Shown here: piece after piece, positions 25,172 through 34,481 of the stretch
Layout: each line of letters begins with the position of its first letter
Numbering within the stretch: position 1 is the first letter of the stretch
Notes under the pieces: model-generated
The model's database searches: none
Seen by the model: the letters and a program-made list of their open reading frames with translations, nothing else
Told to the model about the DNA's origin: nothing
Assembly (NCBI GenBank): GCA_964645775.1
Contig: CAZYBU010000013.1
Location: forward strand, 1-64,000
Source: CAZYBU01 sp964645775
GTDB taxonomy: Bacteria; Spirochaetota; UBA4802; UBA5550
Length of the DNA: 64,000 nucleotides
Direction of reading: 5' to 3'
Made by a program: the position numbers and the translations under genes

Positions 25172-28100
25172 TCAAAGGGATTCCTTGAGGCTCAGTGCGC
25201 GTTTATTGTTGGGATCGATCTTCAGTATTACGTCAAGAAGCTGGTCGGCGTCAATGTAGTTGCCCCTCTGGAGATAAACCTTTACGAGATGAATAAGGAA
25301 ACGAATGTTTTCCGGTTCACGGAGGACAATTCGCTCTGCCGAGTCCAGGGCATCATCAAGGCGTTCAGTTTTTCGGCAGCAGAAGGAGAGATAATAGATG
25401 AAACTCGTCTCCTCCGGGACATGGTCTACGTAATTCTCCAGAAAAGGGATGGCCTCATTATATCTCTTTTCTTTCACGATACGAAGGCAGAGTTCTCTGA
25501 GAAAATTTTTGTTCTGCTGGTATTCTGCGTGGAGACCCAGGAGACGGTCTATGGCTGCCTCTTCCGGCATTTCCCCAATTTCGGAGAGGAGACGGGCCTC
25601 TTCATCCGGGTCTATCGGATCTTCCCCCGGGAATTTTGGCTCAAATGAGATTCTGATAAGCGAGAGATCATCTGTAAGATCCCCCATGGATTGGATTTCT
25701 TTGAAAATGGAATCCGGTTCGCCCGCACCTTTTTCCGTCATTTTGAGAAAGAGGTTCTCATCTTCATTAATGACCCGTTCTCCGTCTCTTATCTCAAGGG
25801 CTATGTCATCCCGGCCATCTGAACCGAAAATCAGCCTGTCGCCTTCCAGCATATGGAAGGTTCTCACGGTAACTCTCTGGTTCGGATCATCGAAACCCAG
25901 CTTGCGCAGAACCAGTTCCTGTTCAATGAAACGGGCTTTCCCATCCCGATATACAACAGACCAGGGATGCTCTGCGTTGATAAAATATACCATACCGGTT
26001 TCATCATCCGCCAGACCCAGTATCATGGATATCATCATGGAACCATCGAAGGTTAGAAATACCCTGTTTATCTCAGTAAAGGTATCTTTAAGCCATATCT
26101 CGGGACTCCGTTCCTGTTCCATGGAAGAGAACCTCGTGCGGTTGATTATGGACTGAAGCACGGATCCGAGGACGAGGGCCCCTCCCGCTCCCTGCATTGA
26201 TTTGCCCATGGCATCGGCGTTGCAGAAAACGGAATAGAGCTTTCCTTTAAGGAAAAAACTGTGGGTCAGACACAGGTCTCCTCCCAGCTCCTTTTCCCAT
26301 TTTCGAAACTGAAATTTTTTATTCTGAATAACCAGTGTATCGAAATCGATGTTAACCCCTGTAGACCGATTGCTGTTCAGGGGATCAATCAGTAAGGATG
26401 TCAGAAAATAATCACCCGCCTGCTGGTCCATCAGTACCCGGATGTGATCAAAAACGGAATTGATACTCTCTTGATCCTCACCACGGGCAAGCTCATCCTC
26501 ATCGGCATATTCAAACTGAGTGGAACTCTCTTTTCTGGAGAAATCAAGAATCATCTCAAGGCTGTCACGAATTATCGTGATTTCTTCTTTGCGTACATCG
26601 GGCAGGGTGATTTCAAGATTGCCTGCCGCCGCTTCTTTCATGACAGAACCGATTTTAGAAAGGGGTTGGAAAAGGTATCGAAGAAGAACATATTGATATA
26701 GAAGACCGAATAGTATAAGGGTCAGGAAAAGCACGACGATGTACAGCCTGGATGAGGTGTGGATGAACTGCCTGTAGCCTGAGTAGCTGAAACCGGCAAT
26801 GTAATGATAATCTCCTTCCGAGATCAGATAGGCGATGGAGGCGGGGACGCCATCATCTTTCAGGTATTGACGTTGTGGTGAAAGATTAAGGGGAGTGAAA
26901 ACGTTCAGAGCCAGAACCTTAAGTTTTCTGCCGGATACCTTTTCAGGATCAGCAAGGGTCCGCAGACCGAGGTCCAGAAAATGGGCAAGGGAATCCCGGC
27001 TGAAGGAGAGCGACAGGTAAAAAGGGGCGAACCTTTCCTCCGGAACACGCTTCATTCTACGATACAGGAGTTCTGTATCAGAGACCTCTTCCCGGAGAGA
27101 TCTGAGGATTGTCTCTGCCGGGTTATCTTTTGACAGGTCCTTTCTCCGGGCCATATGTTCAATATAGAGCCGATAACCGACGAAACCGGGGGGAAGTTTC
27201 CTGTCGGCAAATATAGTTTTATTATGGCGGTCTGTGGGGATGTTTGCAAGGCTCCGGTAGATCGATCTGGTATATAGCAGTTTATCTTCGATGAGTTCGG
27301 CCGTTTCTCTGTCCGGAAAGCGGGAGGCAAACTTCTCTGTGACCGGTTGATCATCCTCTGGCTGAAGAATGCTTAAAAAAAGGATATCACCCGCCGGTTG
27401 ACCTGAAGCAGCCGCCGCCTGAAGGTGACCCAGCTGACGGACGTCAAAGGATTTCTCATGATTGTGGAGAGCCACAAATGAAATGATGCCAAAGAGAAGG
27501 AGAAAGAACATGAGAGATACGGCAACGATACGTGATTGCAGGGAGACGGGTTCCTCGGAATAATGCAGGTATACCCCGGCCGCGAGAAGCGATCCGGGTA
27601 GTATGAGAAAGTAGAAAAGAAGATCGGATGAAATCGAAAGTGTCCAGCCGGTCGTTTCCCCGGCATATATGAAAATATGAAAGAGTGCCCCTGAGATTAA
27701 TATGGCGGAGAGAAGTGTCACACCCCTTCGAAGAAGACCATGGAATGCGAGTCTCCACAGGGAAATGGCTATGAAAGCAGAGAGAAAAAGCGTCAGGGCT
27801 GCTATAATGAAGTATCTGGCCGGCGTTGAGTTGAATACCCATTTGCTATTGTTGAACTGAAAGATTGCATCTGCCCCGAGAGAAAGCAGGATAAATACTA
27901 TGGTAACTGTGGAAATCAGGAAGATTCCGGAACCCTGGGCGATCCGAATAAGAAGGGGGGAGAGAGGTTCCGGGAAATGCAGAATGAATAGAATTAAAAA
28001 GAATGAGAGTAAGAGCAGAGATAATAGGGCTAACCACTGATGGAAGGCCCCCCAGGGATGGAGAGTCAAAGAACCGACTGACCGGGATAGAAAGAGAAGC

Positions 28101-28249
28101 CCTCCAAAGAAGAAGGCCAGCCCAAGATAAAGGGTCGGTCTGTTCCTGTGTTCAAGTCCGATTAGATTCAGGGCCAGATAGAAAAGAAAAATGGCCGGTA
28201 GAAGGGCCGTCAGCGTATACAGGTTGTGTAAGAATGCAATCGTATTCAT
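25172..28249 (-). CDS. Membrane PP2C (SpoIIE-type) phosphatase with HAMP and TPR repeats
   Basis: 1025 residues. Order: about seven to eight membrane helices (1-265), an extracytoplasmic sensor region (about 265-500), a further helix (502-524), HAMP (about 525-580), then a PP2C/SpoIIE phosphatase domain (about 640-870) with the metal-site pattern NADAMGKSMQGAGG (D of GD-like site), NAEHPWSVV, LIFGSDGRDD and GDLTDDLSLIRISF, and a C-terminal TPR array (about 890-1025, e.g. EAIPFLENYVDHVPEET, ALDSAERIVLREPENI). The usual GDGxGHG appears as ADAMGKSMQG, so one glycine-rich site is altered. It would dephosphorylate serine on an anti-sigma antagonist or similar, but no such partner is in the window. 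Confidence 0.8.
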   Translation of the reverse strand: MNTIAFLHNLYTLTALLPAIFLFYLALNLIGLEHRNRPTLYLGLAFFFGGLLFLSRSVGSLTLHPWGAFHQWLALLSLLLLSFFLILFILHFPEPLSPLLIRIAQGSGIFLISTVTIVFILLSLGADAIFQFNNSKWVFNSTPARYFIIAALTLFLSAFIAISLWRLAFHGLLRRGVTLLSAILISGALFHIFIYAGETTGWTLSISSDLLFYFLILPGSLLAAGVYLHYSEEPVSLQSRIVAVSLMFFLLLFGIISFVALHNHEKSFDVRQLGHLQAAAASGQPAGDILFLSILQPEDDQPVTEKFASRFPDRETAELIEDKLLYTRSIYRSLANIPTDRHNKTIFADRKLPPGFVGYRLYIEHMARRKDLSKDNPAETILRSLREEVSDTELLYRRMKRVPEERFAPFYLSLSFSRDSLAHFLDLGLRTLADPEKVSGRKLKVLALNVFTPLNLSPQRQYLKDDGVPASIAYLISEGDYHYIAGFSYSGYRQFIHTSSRLYIVVLFLTLILFGLLYQYVLLRYLFQPLSKIGSVMKEAAAGNLEITLPDVRKEEITIIRDSLEMILDFSRKESSTQFEYADEDELARGEDQESINSVFDHIRVLMDQQAGDYFLTSLLIDPLNSNRSTGVNIDFDTLVIQNKKFQFRKWEKELGGDLCLTHSFFLKGKLYSVFCNADAMGKSMQGAGGALVLGSVLQSIINRTRFSSMEQERSPEIWLKDTFTEINRVFLTFDGSMMISMILGLADDETGMVYFINAEHPWSVVYRDGKARFIEQELVLRKLGFDDPNQRVTVRTFHMLEGDRLIFGSDGRDDIALEIRDGERVINEDENLFLKMTEKGAGEPDSIFKEIQSMGDLTDDLSLIRISFEPKFPGEDPIDPDEEARLLSEIGEMPEEAAIDRLLGLHAEYQQNKNFLRELCLRIVKEKRYNEAIPFLENYVDHVPEETSFIYYLSFCCRKTERLDDALDSAERIVLREPENIRFLIHLVKVYLQRGNYIDADQLLDVILKIDPNNKRALSLKESL

Positions 28250-28270
28250 GAGATGAACATTTTATGGATG

Positions 28271-28294
28271 TATCATGATATTCTTATCATGATA
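28271..28294 (-). promoter_or_regulatory. Twin 10-bp palindromes upstream of the PP2C gene
   Basis: TATCATGATA, itself a perfect palindrome, occurs at 28271-28280 and again at 28285-28294 (14-bp period). They lie between a minus-strand TTGACT (28306-28301) and the start codon at 28249, where the -10 region is expected, so a repressor site is likely. Confidence 0.45.
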
Positions 28295-28318
28295 TCCATG
28301 AGTCAAGATAAAAAGATG

Positions 28319-29440
28319 TCAGAAAAAACGAAGTCTGGGAACCCTGTGAAACACGAAGGCCAGGAGTATCATATATGAAGCCGTGGAGATCACCGCGAAT
28401 AGTATCGAACCCTGGGCCAGGGGTGGAAGGATGAGAATAGTGATCCAGTGGAAGGCGATAAACCATTTCGTGTTGAGCTTCAGCGGAAAGTCGTTCCATC
28501 GAATGATAACCATGAGACCGCTCAGGTTCCAGCCGTAGAGGGATAGATATGAGTGGATTGTCAGGATGGTCTCTCCACTCTGGTAATAATCACCCGGCAG
28601 GACCTTTATAATGATATATAAAACACCGGTTATGGCCGTGGATAAAAGGAAAAAGGCTCCCGATTTCAGAATAAGGTTTTGCTGGATGGTAAGCCCATTA
28701 TGAAAGAAGAAATAGAGGACACCGGCCACGGTGAAAAAGAGAGTAAGGGCTGCCATGGTTTCAGGTATCATCCATTCATAGATGATAAAGAGAAAGAAGA
28801 GGAGGACCCCAAGGTTAATGAGCCAGAAGAAAAGATCCTGAATCTCCATGTATAACCTGGAAGATGATTTGCTGATAAAAGTGAATATGATGGAGAGGGT
28901 AATAAGGGATACAGGAAAAGAGAAGCCGAGAAAGAAGACGTTCAGTCTGAGCTTTTCGAAATAGAACCAGTGAGTGTGGGTGTTGTTTATTATAACCACG
29001 GATGAAATAACCAGGGCCAGGGAAAGGCAGAGAAGAGAGGCCTGGTGAAACTTGCGCGCCACGTCCACCTGGTTCCGGAAAAAATCAGCGGGTATGAATG
29101 AAAACGTACGAATTCTGATTAACTCTACGATCACGGCCAGGGGTAAGGAGAGTATGGCGGCGGCCAGATAGAATTCCAGAAAAGCCAGTATTGCGTAAAC
29201 AATACTCCCAAAGAAGAAGATGACCGGCTTCCACCCCGGGATGGGACGATTCTCCGTGAAATAGAGAATGATTGTTCCGCCGGTCGTCAGGTTGAAAAGG
29301 AAGATGTGCAGGCGTTCGAAATCCCCCGGCACAAGATGATCCAGGTAGCCGAAGATGAACGCCGTCGTCATGGTAGCGAAGAATACCAGGCGAATCACGG
29401 GATTTTTAAAGAGACTTAGATGAATGCTTCTGGAATTCAT
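28319..29440 (-). CDS. Multispanning membrane protein of unknown function
   Basis: 373 residues with about ten to eleven hydrophobic helices and short loops. No recognised family, signal peptide or catalytic motif. HTHWFYF (near 165) and the His-containing helix FHNGLTIQQN (near 245) and SYLSLYGWNLSGLMV (near 305) carry the only conspicuous polar groups inside membrane segments; conserved membrane histidines occur in haem-copper oxidase-like and cytochrome-like proteins, but this is only a resemblance. It follows the FeoB-associated gene by 16 nt and precedes the PP2C gene. Confidence 0.6.
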   Translation of the reverse strand: MNSRSIHLSLFKNPVIRLVFFATMTTAFIFGYLDHLVPGDFERLHIFLFNLTTGGTIILYFTENRPIPGWKPVIFFFGSIVYAILAFLEFYLAAAILSLPLAVIVELIRIRTFSFIPADFFRNQVDVARKFHQASLLCLSLALVISSVVIINNTHTHWFYFEKLRLNVFFLGFSFPVSLITLSIIFTFISKSSSRLYMEIQDLFFWLINLGVLLFFLFIIYEWMIPETMAALTLFFTVAGVLYFFFHNGLTIQQNLILKSGAFFLLSTAITGVLYIIIKVLPGDYYQSGETILTIHSYLSLYGWNLSGLMVIIRWNDFPLKLNTKWFIAFHWITILILPPLAQGSILFAVISTASYMILLAFVFHRVPRLRFF

Positions 29441-29456
29441 AGCATATCACCAGAGG

Positions 29457-29654
29457 TCATCGCGTCCTTTGAATGTCAATTTCCTTTTCATCCGGGTCGG
29501 GGCAGGATGTCGTGTCCGCGTAGGGGCAGGTTTTGCATTTTTCCGGTGTACATTCAAATTCATCAGGTGATCTCAGTGTCCGGATGATTCTGTAGAGGGC
29601 ATAGCCGAAGGCTGCCAGGACAATGATAATGGCCGCTATGTTCTGGGGATTCAT
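29457..29654 (-). CDS. FeoB-associated Cys-rich membrane protein
   Basis: 65 residues from ATG 29654. One N-terminal helix (about 4-24) and a cytoplasmic tail with CTPEKCKTCPYADTTSCPDP, four cysteines. This is the plan of the FeoB-associated Cys-rich family (PF12669), thought to help iron handling at FeoB in place of FeoC. Its ATG overlaps the feoB stop (ATGA, 29651-29654), which strongly supports coupling with the transporter. Confidence 0.85.
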   Translation of the reverse strand: MNPQNIAAIIIVLAAFGYALYRIIRTLRSPDEFECTPEKCKTCPYADTTSCPDPDEKEIDIQRTR

Positions 29655-32254
29655 AGGATGATGAACCTGCCTCCCTGATAAAGGAGAAAGGATATGATCC
29701 ATGCCACGCCTGTTGTATAGAGTACCGAAAAGAAGGGCCAGAACCAGCTTTCCGCTTCTCGCCGAATGGCGGCGATAACACCGATGCAGGGAAAATAGAG
29801 GAGAATAAAGACAATGAATGAAAGGGCCTGGAGTTTCTGTATCGCGCCGCCTTTATCTCTTCCGATCTGGTTGCGGAGCCGGTCTACCAGTTTCTGGTTC
29901 TCAAGTTGGGACTCCTCCACCTGATAGAGCACTCCCATGGTGCTGACGACAATCTCCTTCGCCGCCAGGCCGGTTACAAGGCTTACTCCCATCTTCCAGT
30001 CAAAGCCCAGGGGAGCGACCAGGGGTTCAATGAGATGGCCTATCTGGCCGATGAACGATTTCTCGAGACGTTCGCTCTCCTCCTGCTGTTCCAGGTCTTG
30101 GATGATCTTTTCACGTTCATCGGTGATCATTTTTTGTTCAGCCAGGGTCATGGAGGTCGTGTTTATCCTTGCGTCATATTCCAGTACCGTAAGTGACCGG
30201 GCTTTCTCGTAGTTCCGGGAAAGTTCCGGATCAAGGGGAAACCGGCCCAGTGCCCATATTATTATGGAAGCCACAAGAATGATGCCACCTATCTTCTTAA
30301 GGTATTCGACTCCCTTTTCCCACATATGTTTCAGTGTTGTGCTGATGTAAGGTCTTCTGTAGGGGGGCAGCTCCATGACAAAGGGAAGGTTGTCTTGTTG
30401 AAAGAGGGTGCGCTTAAGCATGAGAGCCGAGAGGACGGCAACGAGTATCCCGAATATATATATGAAAAATAGCATGGAGCCGGACCACCCGGAGAAAAAG
30501 GCCGAGATAAGAAGTACATATACAGGCAGCCGGGCGCTGCACGACATAAAGGGGATAATCATCATGGTCAGGAGACGGTCGTTCCGTGATTCAATGGTAC
30601 GGGTCGCCATGATCGCGGGGACGTTACATCCGAAACCCATGATAAGGGGAATGAAGGACTTGCCATGCAGACCGATACGATGCATAAGCTTGTCCATTAT
30701 GAAGGCGGCTCTGGCCATGTAACCGGTATCCTCCATGAGTGATATCATGAAGAAAAGAATCAGGATGTTAGGGAGAAAGATGATTACTCCACCCACACCG
30801 GCCAGGATGCCGTCTACGATAAGCTCCTTGAGAAGGCTTTCCGGCATGTTCTGGGAGATAATGCCTGAAAGCCATCCAATTCCGATGTCGATACCTTCCA
30901 TGGGATACTGGCCGAGAGAGAAGGTAAGGGTGAAGGTAAGCCACATGAAAAACAGGAAGATGGGGAAACCCAGGATTTTATGGGTCAAAACACGGTCAAT
31001 TTTTTCGCTGGGAGTGCGGCCCTCGGCCCGGGCCGGTTCAAAGGTCTCTCTTAGGGCACCGTTAATAAAGGCATAACGGGCGTCTGTCAGAAGTGTCTCA
31101 CTGTCCTCGTGCAGATGAGATTCAAGTTTCAGCCGTTCCTTTTTGGCAGTCTCAAGTATTTCTCCGCTATTGGTGCAGCGATTTTTTACCCTTCGCATGG
31201 AAGGCCGGTCCCCTTCCAGTAACTTTATGGAAAGATGCCGGGTTGAGATATAATCCACGAGTGTTTTGTTTTCCGGTTCACGAAGCTTTTCCTGGATTGC
31301 CTCCAAAGCTGATTCGATATCATGTCCGTAATTAATGTGTATATGACGGGTGCTAGGGTTCTGATCCTCGTAAACGTCAATGGTTGTCTTCAGCAGTTCG
31401 TCAATACCCTTTTCTTCAATGGCGACGAGGGGTACGATGGGGATTCCTGTGAGTTGAGAGAGATTCTGATGGTCCAGATGGTCTCCTTTTTTCTCCAGTT
31501 CGTCATACATGTTCAGGGCGATGATGACCCGGATGTCCATATCGATCAGCTGGGTCGTAAGGTAGAGGTTCCTTTCCAGGTTGCCGGCGTCCACAACGTT
31601 GATGATTATATCCGGGGTTTTATCGAAGATGTAATTCCGGACATAGAGTTCTTCCGGTGAATACTCGGTGATGGAATAGGTCCCCGGCAGATCAGCTATG
31701 TTAAAAGTATAATCTCTGTGTCGGAAGGTGGTCTCCTTGGTCTGAACGGTAACACCCCCATAGTTTCCGACCCGTTCGCTGGATTTACTTAATCGGTTAA
31801 AAAGGGTTGTTTTGCCGCTGTTCGGATTCCCCACAAGGGCAATGTTAATAGTCCTGGAACGTTCCCGGGCCAGCCTTTGGAAACCGCGGAAAGATGTGCC
31901 CTGGTGGGCCAACCTTTTGTAGAAGTGTTTCCCCTTTCCATGTCCTTCCCCGTGTCTCGGCTGGCCGTGGTGTCTGCCCCGGTGGGAGCGGAGTTCAGCC
32001 ATGGTATCTTCCGGTTGCTGGATTACCTCGGATGGCGTGAGTACCTCGATCATGTTCGCCTCGCTCTGCCGGAGGCTCACGTTGTATCCCATGATCTTGT
32101 ACTCAATGGGGTCGCGGAAAGGTGCGTTCTTTATGACTTCGACCTCCTTGCCGGAAACGAATCCCATCTCCATGATCCGTTTACGGAAGGCGCCCCGGCC
32201 CTTGACCTTGGTAACGATTCCCTTTTCGCCTGATTTCAGTTCACTCAGAAGCAT
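29651..32254 (-). CDS. feoB: FeoA-FeoB fusion ferrous iron transporter
   Basis: 867 residues: an N-terminal FeoA (SH3-like) domain (1-75), a His-rich linker (six His between 91 and 110), the cytosolic G domain (G1 GNPNSGKTT at 142-150, G3 DLPGTYS, G4 LNMYDE) and a membrane part from about 450 with the conserved helices GYMARAAFIMDK and GFGCNVPAIMATRTIESRNDRL plus GLAAKEIVVSTMGVLY. FeoB imports Fe2+; FeoA is normally a separate partner, so the fusion fixes 1:1 stoichiometry. The linker could gather metal. An operator-like dyad lies 34 nt upstream and the Cys-rich partner follows with a 4-nt overlap. Confidence 0.93.
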   Translation of the reverse strand: MLLSELKSGEKGIVTKVKGRGAFRKRIMEMGFVSGKEVEVIKNAPFRDPIEYKIMGYNVSLRQSEANMIEVLTPSEVIQQPEDTMAELRSHRGRHHGQPRHGEGHGKGKHFYKRLAHQGTSFRGFQRLARERSRTINIALVGNPNSGKTTLFNRLSKSSERVGNYGGVTVQTKETTFRHRDYTFNIADLPGTYSITEYSPEELYVRNYIFDKTPDIIINVVDAGNLERNLYLTTQLIDMDIRVIIALNMYDELEKKGDHLDHQNLSQLTGIPIVPLVAIEEKGIDELLKTTIDVYEDQNPSTRHIHINYGHDIESALEAIQEKLREPENKTLVDYISTRHLSIKLLEGDRPSMRRVKNRCTNSGEILETAKKERLKLESHLHEDSETLLTDARYAFINGALRETFEPARAEGRTPSEKIDRVLTHKILGFPIFLFFMWLTFTLTFSLGQYPMEGIDIGIGWLSGIISQNMPESLLKELIVDGILAGVGGVIIFLPNILILFFMISLMEDTGYMARAAFIMDKLMHRIGLHGKSFIPLIMGFGCNVPAIMATRTIESRNDRLLTMMIIPFMSCSARLPVYVLLISAFFSGWSGSMLFFIYIFGILVAVLSALMLKRTLFQQDNLPFVMELPPYRRPYISTTLKHMWEKGVEYLKKIGGIILVASIIIWALGRFPLDPELSRNYEKARSLTVLEYDARINTTSMTLAEQKMITDEREKIIQDLEQQEESERLEKSFIGQIGHLIEPLVAPLGFDWKMGVSLVTGLAAKEIVVSTMGVLYQVEESQLENQKLVDRLRNQIGRDKGGAIQKLQALSFIVFILLYFPCIGVIAAIRREAESWFWPFFSVLYTTGVAWIISFLLYQGGRFIIL

Positions 32255-32287
32255 TTTATTGTCCCCCTGACATGATTATTCCAACAT

Positions 32288-32305
32288 TATTAGTGTCAAC
32301 TAATA
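32288..32305 (-). promoter_or_regulatory. Dyad operator of the feo operon overlapping its -35 box
   Basis: TATTAGT and ACTAATA are perfect 7-bp arms around GTCA. Read on the minus strand, the dyad includes TTGACA, a good -35 hexamer, so a bound protein would block RNA polymerase. Length and symmetry fit a DtxR/MntR-family metalloregulator; a Fur box is less similar. Regulator identity is inferred. Confidence 0.55.
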
Positions 32306-32358
32306 TTTCGCCTGTTCATCTTGTGTGAAAGAAAAAAACATCCGATAATCAGTACAAT

Positions 32359-33897
32359 ATGGATTACTCTGCGGACAATCCCGGCTTTCAGGTGGAGCCT
32401 TCTTCTTCAGGAGCGCCGACCCTGACTGTTAATACAGGGAAGGGCCTCCTGCATCTCCACAGTACTCGCGACCCGCGGCGGGAAGGGGAATCTTTCGCAA
32501 AAAAAATCCCGGAAAAGAGGCATATACTGATAATCCTTGGCCTGGGCCTCGGTTACCATCTTCTTTCCCTCAGGGAAAGAGTGGGAAAATATCCCGCCCT
32601 GATCATCGTGGAACGTTTGCCGGGAATGGACAGGGAACTTTCAGGGAAAGATGCCGACTTCCTGACAACAGGAAAAAATTGTTATATCCTTTCAGGCCTG
32701 GACACCGGAAACGTTGAATCATCGGTTAAGGAAATCCTTGGAGATGTGGAAGGAGAGGGATACACCCTGCTTGAACATCCGGCCTCCCTTCGGGCTTTTC
32801 CAGGATATTACCGTGAAATACGAGACAGATTGAAAGAAGTCATAGAGGGTGCCGCTTCGAACCGTTTAACCCGGCATCACATGGCAGGATGGTTCCTGCG
32901 TAATGGATTGAAGAAACTGGAGACTATCGGATCTGAGCGACCGGTCGCTTCCCTCAAGGGCCTGGCAGAGGGAACGCCGGCCCTGGTCTGCTCCTCCGGA
33001 CCGGGACTCGACAGCGTGCTGGATAAGGCTGCCCGTCACAGGGACCGTTTTATTCTGCTGGCAGTGGACTCCGCCCTGGGGCCTATTCACGCCAGAGGGA
33101 TGGAGGCCGACATTGTTGTTACCGTGGACCCTCAGCCATGGGTGCGTGAACATTATCTTTCGACGAGGCAAAGCAGGGCCGTACTTGTACGTTCCCTGAC
33201 AGCTGCCCGGGGATGGGAGATGCCTTCGCCTGTTTTTCTTTCCCTGAACACTCATCCCCTCTCCCAGGTGATCGACTACCTTTATCCTGGAATCATAGGA
33301 ACCATCGATTCAGGGACAGGTTCCGTGAGCGGGGACGCCCTTTACCTGGCCCGGCTTCTCGGTTGTAGTTCCGCGGCCCTGGCGGGCCAGGACTTTGCAT
33401 TTCCCGATTTCGAAATCTACGCCCGGGACACCGCCTATCAGAAACGGTATCGAGGGTTTTTTCAGGATCGCGTATTACCTGTTGAAACATGGAACGCTGA
33501 CTACATATTTTCGAAGAGCCGGGCCATTCGGGAAGAGGGTATCTTTAGCCGGCGTTCATTTCTGGGATATCGCCGAAATATGGAAGAATACCTGAAAAAG
33601 CTTCCTGAGGGAAGCGTTGTCCAGTTGGAACCCAGGGGTCTTACCCTGAAGTCCGTTCCGGTTCTATCCTTTGATAAATTTATTAATGACTATGGGAAAC
33701 ATTCCGAGTGTGAAGCCTTTAGGGAATCCCTGGAGAAGATAGAAACTCTGGGAACCAGGATCGACTTGAAATCCCTTCAGGACTTTCTGGAAGAAGAGAG
33801 TGTTTTTAAGGAAATGGTTGCCGAGTCGATGGATGACACCGGAAGGACCAATAGAATGAGAAACCTTATGAAGAATATATGGGGAGTGGCAGAATGA
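32359..33897 (+). CDS. DUF115 (MptE-like) family protein
   Basis: 512 residues of the DUF115 / 6-hydroxymethylpterin pyrophosphokinase MptE-like family. In spirochaetes and others, related proteins are annotated as motility-associated (Maf) glycosyltransferases. The N-terminal part has a Rossmann-like motif ILIILGLGLGYHLL (56-69), and the DUF115 core reads PALVCSSGPGLD near 206 followed by LAVDSALGPIHARGMEADIVVTVDPQ, then LAGQDFAFPD near 344. A sugar- or nucleotide-binding role is plausible; the exact activity is unknown. The stop overlaps the coaE start (ATGA). Confidence 0.8.
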   Translation: MDYSADNPGFQVEPSSSGAPTLTVNTGKGLLHLHSTRDPRREGESFAKKIPEKRHILIILGLGLGYHLLSLRERVGKYPALIIVERLPGMDRELSGKDADFLTTGKNCYILSGLDTGNVESSVKEILGDVEGEGYTLLEHPASLRAFPGYYREIRDRLKEVIEGAASNRLTRHHMAGWFLRNGLKKLETIGSERPVASLKGLAEGTPALVCSSGPGLDSVLDKAARHRDRFILLAVDSALGPIHARGMEADIVVTVDPQPWVREHYLSTRQSRAVLVRSLTAARGWEMPSPVFLSLNTHPLSQVIDYLYPGIIGTIDSGTGSVSGDALYLARLLGCSSAALAGQDFAFPDFEIYARDTAYQKRYRGFFQDRVLPVETWNADYIFSKSRAIREEGIFSRRSFLGYRRNMEEYLKKLPEGSVVQLEPRGLTLKSVPVLSFDKFINDYGKHSECEAFRESLEKIETLGTRIDLKSLQDFLEEESVFKEMVAESMDDTGRTNRMRNLMKNIWGVAE

Positions 33898-34481
33898 GAG
33901 TCGGTATTACAGGCAGTTTCGCATCAGGTAAAGGAACCGTATCAGGTATGCTGGAGGAGATGGGGGGCGTTCAAATCGATACGGACGAGATTTCCCGGGA
34001 GGTGACGGCTCCCAGGTCGTCAGGTACCCGTGAGATTGTAAAGGCCTTCGGGGAACGCTATATCGATGATGATGGAAAACTCCTTCGCCGCGAACTGGGT
34101 GAACATGTTTTTGCAAGCAAACAGCTTACGGACAAACTGAACGGTATCCTGCACCCCCTCATATTGAAGGAGACATTGCGTAAATCGGATGGGGATAGAA
34201 TCTATATTGTCAATGTGCCTCTTCTCTTTGAGTCGGGATTCGATTCCTATATGGACTACACCGTGGTGGTTACCGCTTCTTTTGAGCAGAGCCTGGATCG
34301 TGGAATAAGCAGGGATGGTCTCTCGGAAAAGGAGATAATGTCACGCATGGATCGCCAGATGGACTTAAGTGAAAAGATACAGCGTGCCGATTATATAATT
34401 GATAACTCAGGTAAAATTGAAAACACCAGAAGGCAGGTGCATGAACTATGGAACATTTTGAAGAACAGGGAAAACGGGTAA
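33894..34481 (+). CDS. coaE: Dephospho-CoA kinase
   Basis: 195 residues from ATG 33894, with GGGGAG upstream; an earlier ATG at 33879 is possible but less likely. It phosphorylates dephospho-CoA in the last step of CoA synthesis. The P-loop reads GITGSFASGKGT: the canonical GKST is GKGT here, so the usual Ser is a Gly with Thr next to it. IDTDEISREVT (Walker-like base and Asp) near 31, HPLI near 88, VPLLFESGF near 108 and DRQMDLSEKIQRADYIIDN near 146 are typical. It overlaps both neighbours. Confidence 0.9.
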   Translation: MRVGITGSFASGKGTVSGMLEEMGGVQIDTDEISREVTAPRSSGTREIVKAFGERYIDDDGKLLRRELGEHVFASKQLTDKLNGILHPLILKETLRKSDGDRIYIVNVPLLFESGFDSYMDYTVVVTASFEQSLDRGISRDGLSEKEIMSRMDRQMDLSEKIQRADYIIDNSGKIENTRRQVHELWNILKNRENG

